A DNA stretch of 64,000 nucleotides, taken from the NCBI GenBank assembly GCA_006247105.1, contig CM016927.1:620001-684000 (forward strand), in the 5' to 3' direction. Both the position numbers and the translations under genes were made by a program. The notes below the pieces were generated by a model. The model did no database searches and was not told the DNA's origin. It worked only from the letters and a program-made list of their open reading frames with translations. The stretch is from Giardia muris (Eukaryota > Fornicata > Diplomonadida > Hexamitidae). This document shows, piece after piece, positions 9,301 to 17,025 of this stretch (positions are counted from its first letter, which is position 1; the number at the start of each line of letters is the position of its first letter).

Positions 9301-10968
9301 ATGAGCGTGAGCGTGCAAGGCCGCCGTCCTGGGGCTCGGGGCCCCCTGGGCGCCAGCGCGAACGAGCACCTCGCCCGAAGCCTAAAGGAGACGACGAACG
9401 CGACCTGCGGTGACCGCTATCGCGGAGACTTCCAGGACGACCTGCGTCATGGCGTCGGGGAGCTCGAGACGGCCTCCGGGGAGTCGTACCAGGGTGAGTT
9501 CCGCCACAACGTCCGCTGTGGCTACGGGACGTGCCGCTACCCGGACTCGACGATATATCGCGGAAACTGGCAAGGAGACCTACCCCACGGGAAGGGCGAG
9601 GTCCAAATGCCGAACGGTGATGTGTTCGAGGGGAACTTCGCGGAGGGGCGGCGAGCAGACGGGTTCGGGACGCTTCGGTACGCCAGTGGCGAGAAGTACA
9701 CCGGGAACTTCGTCGCAGAGGTCCCAGAAGGTGAGGGGACTTGCGAGTTCGTCGACGGGACCCGTTACGAGGGTGAATGGGTCAAAGGCTTGATGTGTGG
9801 CCAAGGTAAGCTCTTCTTCGTGAACGGGGCCGTCTATGCCGGAGACTTCCTCAATTGCAAACGGCATGGGAACGGCCACATGGTGGATGGTGCGGCCCGC
9901 TACCAAGGAGAGTGGGTGGACGACAAGCGTAACGGCCGTGGAGTGATGAATTACGCGCCGGAGGCCGGAGAGGAGCACGGCGGCGTCTATACTGGCCAGT
10001 GGTGCAACGATAGCCGCTCGGGAACCGGGACGATGAAGTACACAGACGGCTCCGTCTACGAGGGGCGCTGGATGAACGACCGCCGCCATGGTCCGGGCGT
10101 CCTGACGCTTGCCGATGGGACGCGGTGGGTCGCCGAGTTCCGGAGCGACGAGATCCTTGGCGAGCGCGTCCGCATCGAGTACACGGACGGGTCCGTCTAC
10201 GAGGGCGCGTTCCGCAGCGGCTTTGCGCACGGGCAGGGGACGATTCAGTACGCCGATGGCACGCGGTTCACAGGTGAGTTCTTCGAGGGCAACCGGTGTG
10301 GCCAGGGGACCCAGGTCCGAGCCAACGGCGAGACATACTCGGGCCACTACAATGGAGACAAACGCTCCGGCCGAGGGACCTGCAGATACCCCGACGGGTC
10401 TGTGTACCGTGGGGAGTGGGCCGACGACGTCCGCGAGGGCAACGGAACGTACGAGGAGCAGAACGGCTGCAAATACGAGGGGTCCTGGCGTGCGGACATG
10501 CGTTGTGGCCAGGGTATCCAATACTATGCAGATGGTTCCGTCTACACGGGGACGTTCCGGGACGACATGCGTGACGGTGAGGGCATCTGCAAGTACGCAG
10601 ATGGGTCCGTCTACGAGGGGTCTTGGCGCCGGGATATGAAGAATGGGACTGGGAGTTGTCTTCAGAGCTCAGTCGTTCCCGGGACCGTCGCCGTCTCCCA
10701 AGTCACTCAGCAGAATGCTCCCCCGGGAGCCCTCGCGATGTCTGGGACGATGGAGAACACGCTTGGAAATACTCGCCGCGGGGGATTAGCGAGTTCTCTT
10801 ACGACAGGCGTGACGAATCATCCCGCGCCCTCGAAACTGCTCCAATTGACCAACAACACGCTTGCGCCGCCTAACAGAATCAGCTCTTCGGCGGGGGTCC
10901 GAGGAGCTCTCGGTTACCGCGACCCTCTTCGAAAGGCGGATGCTAAGCTTGGACGCACCCCAAAGTGA
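9301..10968 (+). CDS. MORN-repeat protein (about 18 repeats)
   Basis: A 555-residue protein made almost entirely of MORN repeats: about 18 units of the form YxGxWxxxxxxGxGxxxxxDGxx, from YRGDF near residue 40 to YEGSW near residue 440. About 110 Ser/Thr/Gly-rich residues follow without repeats. MORN arrays form extended beta-sheet rods used in junctional and cytoskeletal scaffolds and in some lipid kinases; no kinase or SET domain is fused here, so a structural role is likely. One repeat (about residue 270, WVAEF) is degenerate. The start has the context gaagaaaaatATG, 28 bp after the kinase gene. The stop codon lies inside the poly(A) signal AGTGAAT. The exact partner or organelle cannot be told from the sequence. 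Confidence 0.92.
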   Translation: MSVSVQGRRPGARGPLGASANEHLARSLKETTNATCGDRYRGDFQDDLRHGVGELETASGESYQGEFRHNVRCGYGTCRYPDSTIYRGNWQGDLPHGKGEVQMPNGDVFEGNFAEGRRADGFGTLRYASGEKYTGNFVAEVPEGEGTCEFVDGTRYEGEWVKGLMCGQGKLFFVNGAVYAGDFLNCKRHGNGHMVDGAARYQGEWVDDKRNGRGVMNYAPEAGEEHGGVYTGQWCNDSRSGTGTMKYTDGSVYEGRWMNDRRHGPGVLTLADGTRWVAEFRSDEILGERVRIEYTDGSVYEGAFRSGFAHGQGTIQYADGTRFTGEFFEGNRCGQGTQVRANGETYSGHYNGDKRSGRGTCRYPDGSVYRGEWADDVREGNGTYEEQNGCKYEGSWRADMRCGQGIQYYADGSVYTGTFRDDMRDGEGICKYADGSVYEGSWRRDMKNGTGSCLQSSVVPGTVAVSQVTQQNAPPGALAMSGTMENTLGNTRRGGLASSLTTGVTNHPAPSKLLQLTNNTLAPPNRISSSAGVRGALGYRDPLRKADAKLGRTPK

Positions 10969-10970
10969 AT
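10964..10970 (+). promoter_or_regulatory. Giardia-type poly(A) signal overlapping a stop codon
   Basis: The heptamer AGTGAAT matches the Giardia polyadenylation consensus AGTRAAY. The TGA stop of the MORN gene (10966-10968) is embedded in it, the arrangement known for many Giardia genes. It is the clearest such match at a gene end in the window. Confidence 0.7.
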
Positions 10971-11003
10971 GCCGGGCGTGTTACTCTGTCTCCTCTCCTC
11001 TCT

Positions 11004-11564
11004 CTATCGGCCCCGAGGGTTGAGGTTCATCCGATAGGACTGAGCCATTCGTACATCCGGTCGAGCCTTACCGGGACTCATGGTGTCCAACTGCCTCAGC
11101 GAAGCCAATAGTCTTTGTGCGAAGACGGCCTCCCTTTCGGGCGCCGGTTGGGATAGCGTCAGAGGGGCATCAACGGATAATGACGACACTGGTGCTGGTG
11201 CAGGCGTCTCCTCGGCTACGATGTCGAAGCCGGAGAGCAGCTCGACGCTCATCCGTGTCAGGAGCTCTTCCATAATGGCCTGGGAGAGCTCTGTCAGAAC
11301 ATCATTAACAGGGATTCCTGGACCGAGCCTTCCCGAGGCACCGGCTTGAACTCGAATGGCGAGTTGATCGCGACGGGCAGCAGCCTCGGCACTGATCCGT
11401 TGGACATACTGTCGGGTCAAGATGGGAAGGTGTAGCTCTTGGCGTCGAGAAAAGGAAGCGGGGACGCGCCCTCTCCGAGGAGGTGAGGAGGAGAGGGGCT
11501 TCATATCTAAGCTGTCATGCGTGGTCCATTGACGGCTGGATGCGTCACTTCTTCTCCCCCTCAT
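11004..11564 (-). CDS. Hypothetical protein, 186 residues
   Basis: Minus-strand gene ending 35 bp from the convergent MORN gene. The open frame runs back through the tRNA-Glu gene, so the real start must be downstream of it. The ATG at 11562-11564 (MRGRRSDASS) gives 186 residues; the ATG at 11502-11504 (MKPLSSSPPRR) gives 166. The N-terminal third is basic and Ser-rich. The middle (residues about 55-125) is predicted helical, with LTELSQAIMEELLTRMSVEL, followed by a Pro/Ala linker and a short helical end. I recognise no domain. A small cytoskeletal or centrin/basal-body type protein would be compatible, but nothing proves it. Confidence 0.6.
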   Translation of the reverse strand: MRGRRSDASSRQWTTHDSLDMKPLSSSPPRRGRVPASFSRRQELHLPILTRQYVQRISAEAAARRDQLAIRVQAGASGRLGPGIPVNDVLTELSQAIMEELLTRMSVELLSGFDIVAEETPAPAPVSSLSVDAPLTLSQPAPEREAVFAQRLLASLRQLDTMSPGKARPDVRMAQSYRMNLNPRGR

Positions 11565-11600
11565 CTTCAAATGTGTCCTTGAACTTTGAGAAGAAGGGAG

Positions 11601-11672
11601 CTCCGGCGCCGGGAATCGAACCCGGATCTGTTGGGTGAGAACCAACCATTCTAGCCGTTATACTACGCCGGA
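11601..11672 (-). tRNA. tRNA-Glu (anticodon CTC)
   Basis: On the minus strand a 72-nt cloverleaf is complete. Acceptor arms TCCGGCG and CGCCGGA pair perfectly with discriminator G. The anticodon stem GTTGG/CCAAC encloses the loop TTCTCAC with anticodon CTC. The T arm is CCGGGTTCGAATCCCGG, which also holds a good B box, and the D arm contains an A-box-like sequence. CCA is not encoded and no intron is seen. No clear T-run terminator follows. It sits between an ankyrin gene (108 bp upstream) and the 186-residue hypothetical gene. Confidence 0.95.
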
Positions 11673-11780
11673 CTGTCGGGGGGGTGGAGCCCTGGTCCTG
11701 GAAAGCCAGATCACAGGAATGCACCAGCGTGCCCCAGTCCAGACTCGAAATACATTCTGCACCTGCTTCCAACATCCTCT

Positions 11781-14195
11781 TTACTCCATCGGGCCCCTGG
11801 ACACAATCCTGTCGACGAAGCTGGACGTGATCTCTCCTCCGCGAGCGGAGACCTGGGGCCCCACTCCTAGTCCGCCCACGGACGAAGACCCGGTGGGATA
11901 TGAGAGCGTGTCGGTTCCTCCCTGGGGCATCGTGAGGGCGCTGATCAGGGCGATGTCGGCGGGCGTCCGCTCAGCTGGAGGCTTGGCAATCGCAATGGTG
12001 AGCAAGTCTTCGACTCCAGCAGCTCCAAGCCCTGCTCCCCCCGCGGCGGTCGCCGCTGCGGTCGCAGCGGCCGAGTATGCGCACTGAGCCGCAAGAGCCG
12101 CATCCGTCGCACCCTGCAGGGCGTGCTGGGTCTCGATCTGCGCGTACAGATCGCGGACCAGGGTCTTGTACGTCGCGATCTCTCGCTCGAGGTCAGCCGT
12201 CGCCTGCGTGGTCGACTTCTGCAAACCCGAGCGCCGCTTCCCAGGGTAGGCGAGGGTGCAGACCTGGTCGTTGAGGGCCTGGACCTTCGCCTCGAGCTTT
12301 GCGATTATCACGTCCTTCTCCTCGAGCTGCTCACTCGCCTGCTGCTTCCCCGAGCGAGCGACCGTGCAAAGCTCGCGCGTCATCTTGTGGATTGCGTCGT
12401 CGCGAGCAGCAATCCGGCGCCGGAGATTATCGTTCTCCTCCGCGACGTCTCGGGCCGAGAGCTCCCCGGTGCTGTAGACCCCGAGCGCCTTGTTCAGCAT
12501 CTCAGTCTCGCGGCGCGCCTCCTCGAGCTGGCCCTCGCGGAGCTCAATAATGCGGTGGAGCTTCTCGACCTCCTCCGCGGAGTAACACGAGAAGAGCTCG
12601 GCCTTGAGAGCCTCGAGCTCCTCCTCCTTCTCGCGTGCATCCTTGAGCGCCGCATACGTCCCGGTCCCCGCTCTACTCGACGTGCGGGTCCTTGTCGGCG
12701 ACGAGGGTGCATTCTTCGCATCAGGATGGAGCCTGCTAAGTGTGCGTGTGGGCGGCCCCATAGTCCCATAGATGCTTCCGGACCGGCGGACTATGCTCTG
12801 GGATGAGGCCCGTGACTCAGCATCATCGTCCCCGGTCTGTGAAGCCAGCGGCTGGGCACCCGGCTGTTTCGAACGGTGGGACATCAGACGCGAGGAACTG
12901 ATACGCTGGAGCTCCGCCTCGGTCTTCCGATCCTGGACGTCGAGCTTCTGAACGACCTCCTTCCCCGCGTCCGTCTTCTGAAGGGCCTCTCTCGCCTCCG
13001 CGTACCGCGCCTCGAGATCGCCGTGGTCGAGGCGAAGGCGCTGGTATGCTCGCTTCAGCTTCATGTACGCCTCGTCCTTCTCAAGAAGCTGCTCCTGCGC
13101 GGTCCGCATGCGGGCTCCATTCGTTACCCCAAGCTCTGCGGTGCGCTGCTGCTCGCGGTGCTGGGCCTCAATCGACGCCATGTTCGCGATGCGCGCGTTC
13201 CGGACCTCAAGCTGCTCGCGGAGACGCTCGTTCTCCTCCTGAAGCTTCGCCATCGCGTCATGGAACTGGGCATGGGTCTGGAAATTCCTGCTCGGGCTTG
13301 GCGGGGTAGACCCGAAGTTGCGCCTAAGCTCGAGAACCTCGTCCTGAAGCTTGATGCGCTCGCGGTCGGAGGCCTCGAGCTTCTGCTGGAGGGTCTTGAT
13401 GAGGATCTCCGTGTCCTCTGTGATGGAGCCGCTGTGCAGCAGGTCGTCGACGTTGAGGGCCGTCTTGCGGCGCGACCCACTGAGCTCGGCCTCCAGCTCG
13501 GAGATGCGGCGAAGATAACGGGCGCATTGTTCGCAGCCGCCCCCGGACGCCGAGAGACTCTTGAGAGTCAGCACGTCACGGCGCGGACTCCCACTCCCGG
13601 GACTGGTGGAGGCCGGAGGATTTATGGCCGAGGAGGACGTTGCTAGGATGGCACCAAGATACGACGCAATTCTCTCGTGCCCGGTCTCGCGAGCCGTCAG
13701 GATTGCCTTGGAAAGGACTGGGCGAGCAATCGGCTGATAGGAGTTGACAAGGAGCTGGACAATGTTGAGGTGGTCGCAGGTCGCAGCGTAGTCCAAAGCC
13801 GTCTCACCGGCCTCATCGCTGACGAGCTCGAAGCATGGGACGAGGGCGGTGACGCAGTCGGCGTTACCGTGAGCAGCCGCGACCGAGAGGGCGTCGCGGC
13901 CATCAGGGTGCTTGAGGCCTTTCTCGAGGGGGGCGAGCGTCCTAACGCACGCAATGCTATCCGAGAGGACGGCGTGGAGGAGGGCAGATAGGCCCTCAGG
14001 GTCGACGACTCCGGCCTCGTACTTCGCGAGGACGTCGACGACACCCGCGTGGCCGTGCCGAGCCGCGACCATCAGGGCGGTCTCCCCCGCCTCGTTCCGC
14101 GTCCTCTTGAAGCTCTTCACGCCCGCGGCGGCCGCCCGCGCGTTCCCCGCCTCTGCCGCTTGGAACCAGGCCGCAGCATCTCTCGGCTTAGACAT
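11781..14195 (-). CDS. Ankyrin-repeat/coiled-coil protein (protein 21.1 type), paralogue 1
   Basis: An 804-residue protein. Residues about 1-190 hold five to six ankyrin repeats (for example ETALMVAARHGHAGVVDVL). A Gly/Ser/Pro linker leads to CEQC near residue 230, and then a long coiled coil (about 235-715) rich in Leu, Glu, Arg and Lys; it is interrupted by a Ser/Arg/Thr-rich linker (about 460-540). The last about 80 residues are low complexity. No kinase domain is present, which separates it from Giardia NEK-ankyrin kinases. Such proteins are expected to be cytoskeletal or adaptor scaffolds. The start has the A-rich context aaaaaATGTCTAAG. It is the last of four head-to-tail paralogues; 39 bp separate it from the next one upstream. 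Confidence 0.9.
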   Translation of the reverse strand: MSKPRDAAAWFQAAEAGNARAAAAGVKSFKRTRNEAGETALMVAARHGHAGVVDVLAKYEAGVVDPEGLSALLHAVLSDSIACVRTLAPLEKGLKHPDGRDALSVAAAHGNADCVTALVPCFELVSDEAGETALDYAATCDHLNIVQLLVNSYQPIARPVLSKAILTARETGHERIASYLGAILATSSSAINPPASTSPGSGSPRRDVLTLKSLSASGGGCEQCARYLRRISELEAELSGSRRKTALNVDDLLHSGSITEDTEILIKTLQQKLEASDRERIKLQDEVLELRRNFGSTPPSPSRNFQTHAQFHDAMAKLQEENERLREQLEVRNARIANMASIEAQHREQQRTAELGVTNGARMRTAQEQLLEKDEAYMKLKRAYQRLRLDHGDLEARYAEAREALQKTDAGKEVVQKLDVQDRKTEAELQRISSSRLMSHRSKQPGAQPLASQTGDDDAESRASSQSIVRRSGSIYGTMGPPTRTLSRLHPDAKNAPSSPTRTRTSSRAGTGTYAALKDAREKEEELEALKAELFSCYSAEEVEKLHRIIELREGQLEEARRETEMLNKALGVYSTGELSARDVAEENDNLRRRIAARDDAIHKMTRELCTVARSGKQQASEQLEEKDVIIAKLEAKVQALNDQVCTLAYPGKRRSGLQKSTTQATADLEREIATYKTLVRDLYAQIETQHALQGATDAALAAQCAYSAAATAAATAAGGAGLGAAGVEDLLTIAIAKPPAERTPADIALISALTMPQGGTDTLSYPTGSSSVGGLGVGPQVSARGGEITSSFVDRIVSRGPME

Positions 14196-14234
14196 TTTTT
14201 CAGGCTCCGAATTTTGCCAAGGAGCTGTTTTTAT

Positions 14235-17003
14235 TCAGACCGTCGGCCCGGTATGGCGGGCGAGGGCGGCCTCCATGTGGGCGCGGACGATTTCTCCGAC
14301 ACCGGCGGAGCGGACGTAGTCTCGGGGTGTCCGCCCCGTGGTGTCTGTGAGGTCCGCCTCGTGAGGAGCGAGTAGCCGCACCATCCGTGGGTTCTGGCTC
14401 ATGATGGCGTGAATCAGGGCCGTCCGGCCCTCTGCATCCCGAAGGCGCGTCTGTATTGGGATGAGGCACCAGGCCAGCTTCAACTGGTCGTCCCGGGCGG
14501 CGAGCATGAGCTCCGTCGTGCGTCCGTCCTCGTTGCTGAAGGAGCTGACGTCGATGGCCTCCGCGGTCAAGGCGTCGGCCACCTCGAGGTGCTCGAAGTC
14601 TAGGGCGATGTCGAGGGCAGTTTTCCCATCCGCCCGCTCCATCCCCGCCTCTGTGGGCGCGAGGTATTTGACTGCTACTGTGCGGTTGTGCTCCGCCGCG
14701 AGCATCAGGGCCGTCGTACCGTCTGAGAGGGCCTCCCCGGCGTACTTCAGGTTTGTCCCAATGGCCCGTAGGTTCCCCGAGATGATGGCGCGCATCAGGG
14801 GCGTGTAGGCAGGGGGCCTGGGTGGCGAGAAGATATCAACTGAGCTGACGGTCCCCGTCGGGGAGGTCTGCGGTGGGGTTTGTGGTGGGCTTCGGATGTC
14901 CGCGATCATCAACGGACGGTGTAAGCTGTCGCCTCCGAGCAGCGTGTTGGCACTATCGCTCACCTTGGGCCGGCTTCGCTCTGTGGGCGTATCATTGGCG
15001 CTCAGGTCGGCAAACGTGACATGAAACTTCGACGAGGAGACGCGGGGAGGACTCGAGTCTGTGTCTCCCAGACGCTTCTGGGTGCTTGCAGCAGTGCTGT
15101 TGAGAATGGAGTTTGTAACGCTCAGCTCGGTGAAGCTATCCTGGGGTGAAAGCAGGAGTCCCTCCGTCGCATCCTTCGCCGCCGTCCCTGGCTCCGCAGG
15201 GTGGTAATCCACGGCGAGGGCCTGGGAGGCCGTCATTATCGCCAGTTCTGACTTCAGTACGTTGACCTCTGCGTCTGCACGTTCAAGCCGAAGCTCCTGC
15301 TGCTTCCCAAACGCACAGGCGGATTCTATGAAGCGTCTAAAGAGCTCCGGAAGGCATGCAAAGAGAGAATTCCGAGCGTAACAGTCAGCAAAGTCGCGAA
15401 TCGAGAGCGAAGGGTCTTCGAGCAGAACGCCTTCCGAAAGGCTGTTGACGTCCCGCTCCGTCGCGTCCGCATCGGAGTCTGCGCTGATACACGCCTGGAG
15501 AAGCCGAGAGAGGACTCCGACGTAGGGGTTCCCAACCTGCGTTGTTTGACGACGCAAGGCTTCCAAGAGGAAGTCGAGGGCGCCATCCACCCCGCCCGTG
15601 GCGAGAGTGAGCATGCGCTCGTTGATCTCACCCATCCGGATGGTCGTCAGAGAGCATTCGTCGACACCTAGAGGGTGCGCTTGGATGCACTCGTCTATTG
15701 CTGGACCTTCTCCCCGTGTTCGAAGGACTGCTAGCTCGGCGTCTCGCTCATCCAGCTGTCGCAGAAGGGCGTCGTGCTCGGCGGTGCTGATTTGAAGCAA
15801 TTCTAGTTGTATTGGGTCACGCCGAATGGCAGGGACAACAGGAGCGACAGGGGCGACAGCGTGGGCGCTACCTCCCCGCCGCCAGAGTTTCCGTGGCTTC
15901 TCGCTCTTCTGTGAAAGAAGGTCCGAGTCCGCGGATTCGGAAGCCACGTCCGAGTCGGTGGCGTGGCCGCGCTTAGCAGAGCTCGGCCGGGACCGTGGGC
16001 GTGTGAACTTAACGATTGCTTTCTTTGCCGAGGCGGGGCGGGAGCTCTTACTGCTCAAAGTGAGGCTCTCGCCTCCTATGTCGGAGGCGTGCATGGCTTG
16101 TAGGAAGTCCTGGGAGTGCGCGACCTTCAGCCGCAGGATTTGTGCATCGCGTTCCTGGACGAGCCGTTCGAGGTCCTTGACCTTTCGTCCCTCGCGCTCC
16201 ACAAGCTGCAGGGCAGTGCGGAGCTCGTCGCGAAGATAGTCACCAGTCACCTCGGTGGTCCGGACCATAGGAGGCTCAGTCTTCCCCACGCTCGCCAACC
16301 GTTGCCTTAAAGAGGCGTTCTCACGCTTCAGTTCCTCCAAGTCCTTGTTGGAGGAGGAGGCCGTCAACCTGGAACGCCCAGCACCCAGGTGCTCACTCAC
16401 GCAGAGCTGGAGAGACTCGACCGCGCGTTCGAGATCACGAATCTTACTATCCGACGGGCCAAGGCGTGGGTGTAGCTTGCAGTTAAGTAGGTACTCGATG
16501 ATCGACCCGAAGTCGTGTTCTGCAGCCCTACGGATCGCCGCGTCGACGTCATCGACATGGCCGGCCTCATACAGAGTCCTGACACAAGGAAGGTCATCAG
16601 CCTCGATGGCGTAGTCCAGGGCGGTTCGTCCAGTCGCGTCTCGAAGAGGGCTTGCGACACGTGCCAGTTCTGTTAGGGCGCAAGCATTCCCGCGCTGGGC
16701 GGCAAGGATGAGAGCATCACGTCCATCGGGAAGGAGTAATGCCCACTCGGCGGGAGCCAGAATATCGCAGGCCTCCGCGTCATTCAGGATCGCCGCGAGC
16801 ATCAGGGCCGTGTAGCCGTCCGGATTCCTGAGCCCCTGCTCGTGGGGGGCAAGTCGAGCAACAACGGCCGAATGCCCACCCCGGACTGCCGCCATCAGCG
16901 CCGTCTCTCCGGCCGCGTCGACGGTCGCCGCGTGCCGCCCGACGAGCTGGGAGATCGTGTCGAGGTCGCCCGCGCGGGCAGCTGCGAACCACACTTCGTT
17001 CAT
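14235..17003 (-). CDS. Ankyrin-repeat/coiled-coil protein with ankyrin blocks at both ends, paralogue 2
   Basis: A 922-residue protein from the ATG at 17001-17003 (MNEVWFAAARAGD). A longer frame reaches 17192 but would overlap the end of the preceding gene and starts in low-complexity sequence, so I use the downstream ATG. Residues about 1-195 form an N-terminal ankyrin block, the middle holds coiled coils separated by Ser-rich linkers, and a second ankyrin block fills about 735-915, opening with YTPLMRAIISGN. The two-ended layout is shared with the neighbouring paralogue 3, which suggests a tandem duplication. It lies 22 bp after paralogue 3 on the same strand. Function is probably as a scaffold; no catalytic domain is present. 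Confidence 0.9.
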   Translation of the reverse strand: MNEVWFAAARAGDLDTISQLVGRHAATVDAAGETALMAAVRGGHSAVVARLAPHEQGLRNPDGYTALMLAAILNDAEACDILAPAEWALLLPDGRDALILAAQRGNACALTELARVASPLRDATGRTALDYAIEADDLPCVRTLYEAGHVDDVDAAIRRAAEHDFGSIIEYLLNCKLHPRLGPSDSKIRDLERAVESLQLCVSEHLGAGRSRLTASSSNKDLEELKRENASLRQRLASVGKTEPPMVRTTEVTGDYLRDELRTALQLVEREGRKVKDLERLVQERDAQILRLKVAHSQDFLQAMHASDIGGESLTLSSKSSRPASAKKAIVKFTRPRSRPSSAKRGHATDSDVASESADSDLLSQKSEKPRKLWRRGGSAHAVAPVAPVVPAIRRDPIQLELLQISTAEHDALLRQLDERDAELAVLRTRGEGPAIDECIQAHPLGVDECSLTTIRMGEINERMLTLATGGVDGALDFLLEALRRQTTQVGNPYVGVLSRLLQACISADSDADATERDVNSLSEGVLLEDPSLSIRDFADCYARNSLFACLPELFRRFIESACAFGKQQELRLERADAEVNVLKSELAIMTASQALAVDYHPAEPGTAAKDATEGLLLSPQDSFTELSVTNSILNSTAASTQKRLGDTDSSPPRVSSSKFHVTFADLSANDTPTERSRPKVSDSANTLLGGDSLHRPLMIADIRSPPQTPPQTSPTGTVSSVDIFSPPRPPAYTPLMRAIISGNLRAIGTNLKYAGEALSDGTTALMLAAEHNRTVAVKYLAPTEAGMERADGKTALDIALDFEHLEVADALTAEAIDVSSFSNEDGRTTELMLAARDDQLKLAWCLIPIQTRLRDAEGRTALIHAIMSQNPRMVRLLAPHEADLTDTTGRTPRDYVRSAGVGEIVRAHMEAALARHTGPTV

Positions 17004-17025
17004 TCTGCGAGTTTTTGCCTTCGAA

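Noticed and set aside
9580..10521. 313-codon minus-strand frame opposite the MORN gene
   Set aside because: Antisense of regular MORN repeats keeps stops rare; no recognisable features.
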